From positions 1 to 64,000 of the forward strand of contig NZ_JAAKZI010000008.1 of the NCBI RefSeq assembly GCF_011045165.1: a stretch of 64,000 nucleotides of DNA, read 5' to 3'. Of the stretch, positions 56,351-64,000 are shown in pieces. Source of the DNA: Arthrobacter silviterrae. Its GTDB lineage: Bacteria; Actinomycetota; Actinomycetes; Actinomycetales; Micrococcaceae. The notes under the pieces are model-generated. The model had not been told where the DNA came from. It searched no databases and was given only the letters and a program-made list of their open reading frames with translations. A program made the position numbers and the translations under genes. Position 1 is the stretch's first letter; each line of letters starts with the position of its first letter.

Positions 56351-56954
56351 CCACGGACACGAAGTCCCCAACGCCGGCGGGAACGACGGCGACGAAGCGG
56401 CATGGCTGGACCTGGTGGCCCGGCTCCAGGAACCCGCTGATGCGTTCATGGAGAGCGCCCTGGACACCGGGGACGACGGCGGCGAAGGTGGCGGTCCCGC
56501 CGCTGCCGGGCCGGACGACGGCGGCGCGGGCGGCAGTCCCGCCGGCGGACCGGATGCCGGCCCCCAGAAGGGAGTGGTTGACTTTGATCCGCTGGGCGTC
56601 TGGCAGCGCAGCACCGATCCGGCCCCGGCCGAACCGGGCTACGGAGAAGGCTTCAGCGAGGGTGGCGGCGCCCGGAATGGCGGCCCGCGCGACTATGAGG
56701 CAGACGGGCTGCCGGATGAATTTGTCCCCGAGGAGCTCCCCAGCCTGGCCGGCGCCGACCCTGCCATCATGCTGTCCTGGATCGGTGCGGCCGGCGGGCC
56801 GATCTTCCTGGTGCTGGCTGCGATCTTCTGGCGGGGCATCCCGCTGCTGGCGGTCATCGGCGTCATTGTTGCGTTCCTGGCGGGCACAGGCTACCTGCTG
56901 TACCGCCTGCCCAACCACAGGGACCATGACGACGGCGACGGCGCCGTCGTCTGA
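56340..56954 (+). CDS. Membrane protein with acidic N-terminal domain
   Basis: A 204-aa protein starts at GTG with GGAGG seven bases upstream, inside the end of the esterase gene. The first 130 residues are polar, rich in Gly, Asp and Pro with little complexity, and contain DFDPLGVW. Two adjacent membrane helices follow (about 144-166 and 170-190) and a His/Asp-rich end. No family is recognised with certainty; short two-helix proteins of this kind occur at this locus in relatives (Rv2183c region). Translational coupling to the esterase suggests a shared task. Confidence 0.8.
   Translation: MQSDHGHEVPNAGGNDGDEAAWLDLVARLQEPADAFMESALDTGDDGGEGGGPAAAGPDDGGAGGSPAGGPDAGPQKGVVDFDPLGVWQRSTDPAPAEPGYGEGFSEGGGARNGGPRDYEADGLPDEFVPEELPSLAGADPAIMLSWIGAAGGPIFLVLAAIFWRGIPLLAVIGVIVAFLAGTGYLLYRLPNHRDHDDGDGAVV
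56928..56951. terminator. Possible terminator overlapping the end of the membrane-protein gene
   Basis: GACGACGGCG and CGCCGTCGTC form a 10-bp stem with a 4-nt loop ending just before the stop codon, between two convergent genes. Confidence 0.4.
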
Positions 56955-56973
56955 CAACGGACTCGGGAAGGGT

Positions 56974-58038
56974 CTAGTTGGGTACCCGGCTGCCGTGCGC
57001 GCGGCCCCGGCGGACACCGAGGCGGTCCGATTGGCGCACGCGGGACAGGTCTGCAGCGCCGATAAGCCCGGCTGCCGGGCCCAGCTCGGCGGCCACAATG
57101 CTCGCCTCCCGGCGAAACCCCCTGCCCGTCAGGTTCTTGGCGTAGGCGCGCCGGGCAGGTTCCAGGAGCAGCTCCCCGGCCGCGGAAAGTCCGCCGCCGA
57201 TGACAAATAACGCCGGGTCGAGGGCGGCGGCCAGGTTGGCAATGCCCAGCCCCAGCCAGTCACCCACTTCCTCCACGAGTTCCCGCGAGGTGGCTTCCCC
57301 GGCCAGCGCCAGTTCCGTGACCACATTGCCGGTGATGTCCCGGGCACGGCCATGGACTGCGGCCAGCAGCTCGGCTGCCATGGGCGACTTGGCCCGGGCC
57401 AGTTCGCGGGCCTCGCGCCCCAGCGCGTTGCCGGATGCATATTGCTCCCAGCAGCCCCTGTTGCCGCATTCGCAACGGTGGCCGCCGGGCATGATGATCT
57501 GGTGGCCGAATTCCCCGGCCATGCCGTAGCTGCCCCGTTCCACGCGCCCGTCCATGACAATGGCCCCGCCAATGCCTGTGCCCAGGGTCAGGCAGACCAG
57601 GCGGTTGTGTCCGCGCCCGGCTCCGAAACGCCATTCCGCCCAACCGGCCGCGTCGGCGTCATTCGCCAGCGTGACCGGCCGGTTCAGCAGGCCTTCCAGG
57701 TTGTCGCGCAGCGGCTCATTGCGCCACGCCAGGTGCGGGCTGAACATGACTGTCCCGCCGTCGAGGTCCATCCAGCCGGCCGCGCCGATGCCCACGCTGC
57801 GGATGTCGTGGCGGGAGCCCAGCTCGCGCACCAGTTCCACAATGACGTCCTCCACGGCCCGCGCATCCCGGCCGGGGGTGTCCCGCCGCAGCTCCTCGCC
57901 GATGATTCCGGCACCGTCCACCACGCCGGCGGCGACCTTGGTGCCGCCGATGTCGATTCCCAGGGCCAGGCTTGCACCGACAGGCGCCCTGCCCGGAAAG
58001 CGGAAGGGTGGCCTGAAGACGGGTCGCGGCTGCTGCAT
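56974..58038 (-). CDS. ROK family glucokinase
   Basis: An ATP-dependent sugar kinase, probably for glucose, of 354 aa. It has the phosphate loop GIDIGGTKVAAG (about 27-38), the catalytic NDADAAGWAEW, TLGTGIGGAIV, and the ROK zinc-binding motif CECGNRGCWE preceded by GHQIIMPGGH. It lacks an N-terminal DNA-binding domain, so it is an enzyme rather than a repressor. About 25 extra N-terminal residues precede the conserved start; the ATG is supported by TAGAAT exactly 6 nt upstream. It is the second glucose kinase in the window besides ppgK. Confidence 0.92.
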   Translation of the reverse strand: MQQPRPVFRPPFRFPGRAPVGASLALGIDIGGTKVAAGVVDGAGIIGEELRRDTPGRDARAVEDVIVELVRELGSRHDIRSVGIGAAGWMDLDGGTVMFSPHLAWRNEPLRDNLEGLLNRPVTLANDADAAGWAEWRFGAGRGHNRLVCLTLGTGIGGAIVMDGRVERGSYGMAGEFGHQIIMPGGHRCECGNRGCWEQYASGNALGREARELARAKSPMAAELLAAVHGRARDITGNVVTELALAGEATSRELVEEVGDWLGLGIANLAAALDPALFVIGGGLSAAGELLLEPARRAYAKNLTGRGFRREASIVAAELGPAAGLIGAADLSRVRQSDRLGVRRGRAHGSRVPN

Positions 58039-58050
58039 GACTTGATTCTA
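58039..58050 (-). promoter_or_regulatory. Leaderless promoter -10 of the ROK glucokinase
   Basis: TAGAAT on the minus strand (58050-58045) is followed by six bases and the ATG at 58038. Confidence 0.5.
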
Positions 58051-58216
58051 GCGAGCGCGCCCGTCCGCGATTGACGCACACGCACCCGCCACTTTGAAAG
58101 TGTGACTCAAACAACATAAAGTTACTCGCGAGTAACATCACCGGTGGGATCCACCCGCGGCGGGCCGGATAGAGTAAGGCCAAGCCCTCATGGACCCACA
58201 TACTGAAGGAGCCAAC

Positions 58217-60031
58217 GTGCGCGAGATATCCGTTCCGGCCAAGGTGGTCAGTCCACGGACCATGAACACCACCGACTTTGTGCTGCGCCAGGCACGGCTT
58301 GCCAGTAATCCCGCGCTATTTTCACGCCGCAACGAGGACAACGTGTGGGTGGACATTACAGCCAAGGAATTTCACGCCGACGTGTGCGCCCTGGCGAAGG
58401 GCCTGATCGCCTCCGGCATCGAGGTGGGCGACCGGGTCGGGATCATGGCCCGGACCCGCTACGAGTGGACGCTGGTGGACTTTGCCATCTGGTTTGCCGG
58501 CGCCGTGTCCGTGCCGATCTACGAGACCTCCTCGCCGTCGCAGGTCGCCTGGAACCTGGGAGATTCGCAGGCCGCAGCCATCATTGTGGAGACGCCGAAC
58601 CATGAGAACGTGGTGCGCCAGGCGGCCCATGCCGAGGGGCTGGACCACCTGGCGAACGTCTGGCAGATGGAGGGCGACGGGCTTGACGCCCTGCGCGAGG
58701 CCGGCCTGGACGTGGCCGACGACGTCCTGGAGGTGCGCCGCACGTCCAACGGACTCGACGACGTCGCCACCATCATCTACACCTCCGGCACCACAGGGCG
58801 GCCGAAGGGCTGCATGCTGACCCACCACAACTTTGTGGAGCTGAGCGAAAATGCGCTGGCAGTCCTGGGCACGGACGTTGTGCCCCCGGGATCCCAGACC
58901 ATCATGTTCCTGCCGCTGGCCCACGTTTTCGCCAGGTATATTTCGGTCCTGGCCATTGCCGGCGGCGCCAAGGTGGGGCACACCCCCGACATCAAGCACC
59001 TGCTCGAGGACCTGCAAAGCTTCCAGCCGACATTCATCCTCGCCGTGCCGCGCGTCTTTGAAAAGGTGTACAACTCCGCCGCACTGAAGGCCGAGGGGGA
59101 CGGCAAGGGCAAGATCTTTGCCGCCGCCGCACAGACCGCCATCGACTTCTCCCGGGCCGGCCAGGACGGCAGGGTGCCGCTGGTGCTGAAGGCCAGGCAT
59201 GCCCTGTTCAACAAGCTGGTCTATGGCAAGCTCCGGGCTGCCATGGGCGGAAACGTCAGGCACGCCGTCTCCGGCGGCGGACCCCTGGGCGAGCGCCTGG
59301 GCCACTTCTTCCAGGGCATCGGCCTGCAAATCCTCGAGGGCTACGGACTGACTGAAACCACCGCCCCCATCACCGTCAACCGTCCCGAACGCATCAAGAT
59401 CGGCACCGTTGGCGCCCCGCTGCCGGGCAATGCCGTGAAAATCGCGGACGACGGCGAGATCCTCACCCAGGGCGTGTGCGTCATGAAGGGCTACTTTGGC
59501 CGCGACGACCTCACCGCCGAGAGCTTCACCGACGGCTGGTTCCGCACCGGCGACATCGGGGAATTGGATGACCAGGGCTTCCTGAAGATCACGGGCCGCA
59601 AGAAGGAAATCATTGTCACGGCCGGGGGCAAAAACGTGGTTCCGGCGCTCCTCGAGGACCAAATCCGAGCCGACGCAATCGTTTCCCAGTGCCTGGTGAT
59701 CGGCGACAACCGCCCGTTCATTGCCGCCCTGGTGACCCTTGATGAAGACGCGCTCCCCCAGTGGGGCCGGCACCACAAGCTGCCGGAGGGAATCATGGTT
59801 GCCGAGGCCGCCAAGCACCCCACCGTCGTCGCGGCCGTGCAGGCTGCCATCGACAAGGCGAACTCCTCGGTTTCCCACGCCGAAGCCATCAAGTCGTTCC
59901 GGATTGTCGCCACCGACTTCACGGAGGGGTCCGGCCACCTGACGCCATCCATGAAGGTCAAGCGCGCCCAGGTCCTGAAGGACTTCGACGCCGTGGTGGA
60001 AGAAATCTACTCCGCGAAAAAGCCCGCCTGA
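58217..60031 (+). CDS. Long-chain fatty acid--CoA ligase (FadD15-like)
   Basis: Activates fatty acids to acyl-CoA through an acyl-adenylate. The 604-aa ANL enzyme shows the P-loop IIYTSGTTGRPKG, FLPLAHVFAR, the A5 motif EGYGLTETTAP, the A7 DGWFRTGDIG and the A8 hinge GRKKEIIVTAGGKNV. The closest pattern is the eukaryotic-like FadD15 group, whose gene lies at the same locus in mycobacteria. GTG at 58217 has GAAGGAG five bases upstream and is preferred to the ATG 27 bases before it. Convergent with the ParA-like gene. Confidence 0.95.
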   Translation: MREISVPAKVVSPRTMNTTDFVLRQARLASNPALFSRRNEDNVWVDITAKEFHADVCALAKGLIASGIEVGDRVGIMARTRYEWTLVDFAIWFAGAVSVPIYETSSPSQVAWNLGDSQAAAIIVETPNHENVVRQAAHAEGLDHLANVWQMEGDGLDALREAGLDVADDVLEVRRTSNGLDDVATIIYTSGTTGRPKGCMLTHHNFVELSENALAVLGTDVVPPGSQTIMFLPLAHVFARYISVLAIAGGAKVGHTPDIKHLLEDLQSFQPTFILAVPRVFEKVYNSAALKAEGDGKGKIFAAAAQTAIDFSRAGQDGRVPLVLKARHALFNKLVYGKLRAAMGGNVRHAVSGGGPLGERLGHFFQGIGLQILEGYGLTETTAPITVNRPERIKIGTVGAPLPGNAVKIADDGEILTQGVCVMKGYFGRDDLTAESFTDGWFRTGDIGELDDQGFLKITGRKKEIIVTAGGKNVVPALLEDQIRADAIVSQCLVIGDNRPFIAALVTLDEDALPQWGRHHKLPEGIMVAEAAKHPTVVAAVQAAIDKANSSVSHAEAIKSFRIVATDFTEGSGHLTPSMKVKRAQVLKDFDAVVEEIYSAKKPA

Positions 60032-60057
60032 GGCCGCGGGTCTCCCCGAGGCGGCGC

Positions 60058-61548
60058 TCAGCTGCGCTGCAGCTCCGAAACCACCAGTGCCGCCAGCGCC
60101 TTGACCGCAGCCCTGGTGGCCGGGCGCAGCTTGGCCAGTTCCACCCGGGACCCCTCCGCAAGGTGCTTGTCGTAGGGAATCCGGAGCACGTTGCGCACGC
60201 GGGACTTGAAGTGGTCCTCGATCTGGTCGATGTCCACCTGGGTCTCGCCGCCTGACATGTTGATGACCACGGTGGCCGTGGACACCAGGTCGGTGCGCCC
60301 GTGGGCCTCCAGCCACGACAACGTCTCAGACGCAAGCCGCGCCTCGTCGACGCTGCCCCCGGAAACCAGCACCACGGCGTCGGCCTTCTCCAGTGTGCCT
60401 TTCATGACGGAGTGGACCATGCCCGTGCCGGAGTCGGTCAGCACTATTGAGTAGTACTTGCCCAGGATGTCCGTGACGGCGCGGTAGTCGGAATCGTCAA
60501 AGGCCTGGGCAATAGCCGGATCCGTGTCCGAGGCCAGCACGTCCAGCCGTGATCCGTCCCGGGCCACGTAGTCGGAAAGCTGGGAAAACGTTGTGACGCT
60601 GAACCGGTCCTTGACCAGGTTGCGCGCCGTGAAATCCGCACTGCCCGGCGATCGGTCGGAGAGCGTGCCGCGGTCCGGATTCGCGTCCAGGGCGATGACG
60701 CGGTCCTCGCGGGTGTCGGCCAGGACCATTCCCAGCAGCGTGGTCACGGTGGTCTTGCCCACGCCGCCCTTGCGGGAGAGCACCGGCACATAACGCGTGT
60801 GGCCGCCGAGCCGGGCCGCAATGATGTTGTCCTGCGCGCGCTCAAGCCGGACCTTGTCCGAATCCCCCACATTGACCGCACCAAAGGTCACCTCATAGAG
60901 CCAGCGGCGCCAGCCGCCCACGGGAGGTGCGGCGACCTTGGACAACAGGCGGTCGCTGGTGAGGGCCGCGGCGGGTTCGGGTCCTTCCACGCGCTGGCGG
61001 CGCGGGCTGGACTGTCCGGCCGGGGCCGGCTCCCAGGCTGGGGCTTCTTCCGGCCCAGGGGGTGCCACCACCGTGGACGTCACCGGCCCGGCCGGCGGCG
61101 CGGCGGACGTCGCGGCCGGCGTTGCGGTCGACGGCGGCGCTGACGGTGCGGGCGGCGCAAGAGTGGACATGGCGCCGGTAAAGGCGGGGTCGATGGCGGC
61201 CGGCAGGTCCAGCACGTCGGGGTTTTCGGCGACCGTTCCAGAGGTGACAAGCAGAACAGGCACAGGGATGTCCGCCGTCAGGGGCCCGGATGCCGCCTCG
61301 CCCGGCGCGTCCGGCACGACCGGCGCGTCTGGCACGACGGGCGCGACCGGCGCGTCTGGCACGACGGGCGCGTCGCCGGCGTCGGCCACGTCAGCATCGG
61401 CCACGTCAGCATCGGCGGCACCGTCCATGGGCTTGCCTTCCGCCGCGGCGTGCTCTTCGGAGTCCCCGGGATCCACCGCCGCACCGGCGTCGTCGGCCTC
61501 CTCCGGGGTTGCCCCGACAGCGACCGGCTGGTTTTTCCTCTGTGCCAT
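60058..61548 (-). CDS. ParA/MinD-like ATPase with low-complexity N-terminus
   Basis: The 496-aa protein has a disordered N-terminal half (about 1-210) rich in Ala, Pro, Val and Asp with VPDAPV-type repeats, and a C-terminal deviant-Walker ATPase (about 255-490): SRKGGVGKTTV, VIALDANPDRGTLSDR, the switch segment VLTDSGTGMVH and a late NMSGGETQVDIDQ. This domain order resembles the EspI/chromosome-partitioning-like ATPases of actinobacteria, some tied to type VII secretion, but no secretion genes are here. The partner is unknown. GGGGAAA precedes the ATG. Confidence 0.88.
   Translation of the reverse strand: MAQRKNQPVAVGATPEEADDAGAAVDPGDSEEHAAAEGKPMDGAADADVADADVADAGDAPVVPDAPVAPVVPDAPVVPDAPGEAASGPLTADIPVPVLLVTSGTVAENPDVLDLPAAIDPAFTGAMSTLAPPAPSAPPSTATPAATSAAPPAGPVTSTVVAPPGPEEAPAWEPAPAGQSSPRRQRVEGPEPAAALTSDRLLSKVAAPPVGGWRRWLYEVTFGAVNVGDSDKVRLERAQDNIIAARLGGHTRYVPVLSRKGGVGKTTVTTLLGMVLADTREDRVIALDANPDRGTLSDRSPGSADFTARNLVKDRFSVTTFSQLSDYVARDGSRLDVLASDTDPAIAQAFDDSDYRAVTDILGKYYSIVLTDSGTGMVHSVMKGTLEKADAVVLVSGGSVDEARLASETLSWLEAHGRTDLVSTATVVINMSGGETQVDIDQIEDHFKSRVRNVLRIPYDKHLAEGSRVELAKLRPATRAAVKALAALVVSELQRS
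61303..61412 (-). repeat. Short tandem repeats in the ParA-like gene
   Basis: Interspersed 15-18 bp units (GGCGCGTCTGGCACGAC-like and CATCGGCCACGTCAG-like on the plus strand) code for repeated PDAPVVPDAP and ADVADADVADA segments. Such arrays can change copy number. Confidence 0.65.
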
Positions 61549-61594
61549 GTTTCCCCTACCTCTATGGTCGAAACCACGTGCGCGCCAAATGCCG

Positions 61595-61624
61595 CCGCGG
61601 CCGGAAAGTGTTTTCCGGCCGCGG
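61595..61624 (-). terminator. Terminator after pyruvate carboxylase
   Basis: A perfect 13-bp stem (CCGCGGCCGGAAA / TTTCCGGCCGCGG) with a 4-nt loop lies 75 bases after the pyc stop. Confidence 0.75.
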
Positions 61625-61698
61625 GGGCGTCATTGATTTTCAGTGTAGCGCAGGGCAGTGCGCCGGGCAGTCGGCGAGGCCCGCCCGCCCGGCGTGAT

Positions 61699-64000
61699 TT
61701 AGCCCTCGATGACCACCAGCAGGTCCCCGCCCTGAACCTGGGCCACCCCGGCCACGGCGAGCCGGGCCACGGTGCCGCCCACCGGCGTGGTGATGGACGC
61801 TTCCATCTTCATGGCCTCGATCGTGGCCACGGTGGCCCCGGCCTCGACAACGTCGCCCACGGCCACCTTGACGCTGACGGCACCGGCAAACGGCGCCGCC
61901 ACCTGCCCGGGCGCGTTCTCGTCGGCCTTCTCGGCAGCCTTGACGGTGCTTTCGATGCTGCGGTCACGGACCGTGACGGGCCGGCTCTGGCCGTTGAGCT
62001 TGGCAACGACGGTGCGCATGCCCTTCTCGTCGGGCTCGGAGATGGTTTCCAGCTCGGCGATCAGGCGCACGCCCTTGCCCAGCGGCATGACATGTTCCAC
62101 GCCGCGGCGCAGGCCGTAGAGGTAGTCGCGGGTGTCCAGGACGGAGACGTCGCCGTAGGTCTTGCGGATCTCCTCGAAGTCCTTCGTGGGGCCGGCGAAC
62201 AGCAGGCGGTTCAGCGCGGCGCGGCGGGTTTCACTGTCCGCTGCCAGCTGTTCGCTGTCCTCGCGGGTCAACGTGCCCATGCGTTCGACAACGGTGCGCC
62301 CCTGCAACGCCTTCGTGCGGAAGGGCTCCGGCCAGCCGCCGGGCGGGGTGCCCAGTTCGCCGCCGAGGAAGCCCACCACCGAGTCGGGGATGTCGTAGTT
62401 CTGCGGGTTTTCCTCGAAGTCGGCCGGGTCCGCCTTGATGCCGACCAGGTGCAGGGCCAGGTCGCCCACCACCTTGGACGACGGCGTGACCTTGACCAGG
62501 TGCCCCAGGATCCGGTCCGCGGCGGTGTACATGTCCTCGATTTCCTCGAAGCGTTCCCCCAGCCCCAGTGCGATGGCCTGCTGGCGCAGGTTGGAGAGCT
62601 GCCCGCCGGGAATTTCGTGCTGGTAGACGCGGCCGGTGGGTGAGGCCAGGCCGGACTCGAACGGTGCGTACAGCCGGCGCACGGCCTCCCAGTACGGCTC
62701 GAGTGAGCTGATGGCGGCCAGATCAATGCCGGTGTCGCGCTCCGTGTGTGCCAGTGCCGCCACCAGGGCCGAGGCCGAGGGCTGGCTGGTGGTGCCGGAC
62801 AGGGCGGCCGAGGCGACGTCAACGGCGTCGACCCCTGCGTTGATGGCCGCCATCAGGGTGGCGAGCTGGCCGCCGGCGGTGTCGTGCGTATGCAGGTGCA
62901 CGGGCAGTTCGAAGCGCTCCCGCAGTGCGGTGACCAGCTTGGCCGCGGCGGCGGGGCGGAGCACGCCCGCCATGTCCTTGATGGCCAGGATGTGGGCACC
63001 GGCGTCGACGATGCGCTGGGCCAGTTCAAGGTAGTAGTCGAGGGTATAGATGGTCTCGGCGGGGTCCAGCAGGTCGCCCGTGTAGCAAAGGGCCACCTCG
63101 GCCACGGCCGTGCCGGTGGCGCGCACGGCCTTGATTGCCGGTTCCATCTGGTCCACGTCGTTGAGTGCGTCAAAGATCCGGAAGATGTCGATGCCGCTGG
63201 CGGCGGCCTCCTGCACGAACGCGTCGGTGACCTCGGCCGGGTACGGCGTGTAGCCCACCGTGTTGCGCCCGCGCAGCAGCATCTGCAGGCAGGTATTGGG
63301 CAGGGCCTCGCGCAGCTGGGCCAGGCGCTGCCACGGGTCCTCGCCGAGGAAGCGCAGGGCCACGTCGTAGGTGGCTCCGCCCCAGGCCTCAACAGAAAAC
63401 AGCTGCGGGGTCAGCACGGACACTGCCGGGCCCGCGGCCAGCAGGTCGCGGGTGCGCACGCGGGTCGCCAGGAGCGACTGGTGGGCGTCACGGAAGGTGG
63501 TGTCGGTGACGGCCACGGCGGTCTGGGCGCGCAGCGCGGCGGCAAAGCGTTCCGGGCCGAGCTCGGCCAGCAGCTGGCGGGAGCCGGCGGGCGCGTCCGC
63601 GAGGTCCACGTCGGGCAGCTTGCGGGCGGGGTCTTCCAGTGCCGTCAGTTCCCCGTACGGCTTGTTGACGGTGGCATCCGCCAGCCAGGTCAGCAGCCGG
63701 GTTCCGCGGTCAGATGAGATGTGGGAATTGAGCAGCTCCGGGCGTTCGTCGATGAAGGACGTGGCCACGTCGCCGGCGTTGAATGCGGGGTCTGCCAGGA
63801 CGGCCTGCAGGAAGGAAATGTTGGTGGAAACGCCGCGGATGCGGAATTCGGCCAGGGCGCGGCGGGCGCGGGAGACGGCCGTCTTGTAGTCCCGGCCGCG
63901 GCAGGTGAGCTTGACCAGCATGGAGTCAAAATGCGGGCTGATCTCGGCACCGGTGTAAATGGTGCCGCCGTCGAGCCTCACACCGGCACCGCCGGCGGAA
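61699..64000 (-). CDS. pyc: Pyruvate carboxylase, C-terminal part (gene runs off the window)
   Basis: Carboxylates pyruvate to oxaloacetate with biotin, refilling the TCA cycle. The visible part is about 766 codons, entering in frame from the window edge at SAGGAGVRLDGG, the end of the biotin carboxylase domain. Next comes the carboxyltransferase domain with DTTFRDAHQSLLATRVRT and its metal-site region HTHDTAGGQLA, the PC-type allosteric linker domain, and the C-terminal biotinyl domain with the modified Lys in EAMKMEASI. A full enzyme is about 1130 aa, so roughly one third is missing. A terminator follows. Confidence 0.96.
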   Translation of the reverse strand, partial: SAGGAGVRLDGGTIYTGAEISPHFDSMLVKLTCRGRDYKTAVSRARRALAEFRIRGVSTNISFLQAVLADPAFNAGDVATSFIDERPELLNSHISSDRGTRLLTWLADATVNKPYGELTALEDPARKLPDVDLADAPAGSRQLLAELGPERFAAALRAQTAVAVTDTTFRDAHQSLLATRVRTRDLLAAGPAVSVLTPQLFSVEAWGGATYDVALRFLGEDPWQRLAQLREALPNTCLQMLLRGRNTVGYTPYPAEVTDAFVQEAAASGIDIFRIFDALNDVDQMEPAIKAVRATGTAVAEVALCYTGDLLDPAETIYTLDYYLELAQRIVDAGAHILAIKDMAGVLRPAAAAKLVTALRERFELPVHLHTHDTAGGQLATLMAAINAGVDAVDVASAALSGTTSQPSASALVAALAHTERDTGIDLAAISSLEPYWEAVRRLYAPFESGLASPTGRVYQHEIPGGQLSNLRQQAIALGLGERFEEIEDMYTAADRILGHLVKVTPSSKVVGDLALHLVGIKADPADFEENPQNYDIPDSVVGFLGGELGTPPGGWPEPFRTKALQGRTVVERMGTLTREDSEQLAADSETRRAALNRLLFAGPTKDFEEIRKTYGDVSVLDTRDYLYGLRRGVEHVMPLGKGVRLIAELETISEPDEKGMRTVVAKLNGQSRPVTVRDRSIESTVKAAEKADENAPGQVAAPFAGAVSVKVAVGDVVEAGATVATIEAMKMEASITTPVGGTVARLAVAGVAQVQGGDLLVVIEG

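Noticed and set aside
1-64000. Prophage, insertion sequence or genomic island
   Set aside because: No transposase, integrase, tRNA-adjacent repeats or clear compositional break was seen; gene order follows conserved actinobacterial housekeeping blocks.

Overview
The window is high-GC chromosomal DNA of an actinobacterium, most likely Micrococcaceae (Arthrobacter-like). The evidence is the high G+C at third codon positions, the frequent GTG/TTG starts, the absence of ftsA from the division cluster, a Wag31/SepF/YggT block after ftsZ, a MurE selectivity loop of non-DAP type, and gene neighbourhoods that match the mycobacterial arrangement (DUF4191-RDD-glnA-glnE-glnA2-panB; wag31 to mraZ; DUF3040, prenyl synthase, Rv2175c-like, Ser/Thr kinase, class II DAHP synthase, acyltransferase, fadD). 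I saw no rRNA, tRNA, insertion sequence, prophage or CRISPR array.

Positions 1-15000 hold nitrogen metabolism: glutamine synthetase I (glnA), a VOC protein, glutaminase, a two-gene glutamate/glutamine-type ABC importer whose binding protein and permease are fused, the adenylyltransferase glnE, and a second synthetase glnA2. They are followed by panB, a 55-aa SPOR-like gene and methionine aminopeptidase. Within this block lies an unusual secreted protein (7801-8298) made of seven GLWIWP repeats, next to a 69-aa ORF with a three-cysteine tail. Positions 15100-24200 carry polyphosphate glucokinase, nrdR, hisD, a membrane protein, dnaE, a repeat-rich 640-bp intergenic region, an RluD-type synthase and lspA.

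Positions 24300-44600 form the division and cell-wall (dcw) cluster, all on the minus strand. In transcription order it reads mraZ, rsmH, ftsL, ftsI, murE, murF, mraY, murD, ftsW, murG, murC, ftsQ, ftsZ, pgeF, yggS, sepF, yggT, wag31. Many junctions overlap by 1-4 bases (ATGA, GTGA, TAGTG), which implies translational coupling. mraZ has three GTGGAG boxes at exactly 10-bp spacing upstream, the expected MraZ self-operator. ftsZ has its own leader with two palindromes and a TTGACA hexamer.

Positions 45000-64000 hold a DUF3040 protein, DNA polymerase IV, a lipoprotein, a polyprenyl diphosphate synthase, a small winged-helix-type protein, a LysM lytic transglycosylase, a PASTA Ser/Thr kinase, class II DAHP synthase, a PlsC acyltransferase, a carboxylesterase with an overlapping membrane protein, a ROK glucokinase, a long-chain acyl-CoA ligase, a ParA/MinD-like ATPase with a low-complexity N-terminus, and the 3' part of pyruvate carboxylase, which runs off the window end.

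At eight genes a TANNNT hexamer lies exactly 6 nt before an ATG or GTG, the signature of leaderless transcripts; I used it to fix starts. Most other starts were set by Shine-Dalgarno matches or stop/start overlaps, and the choice is stated where it matters.
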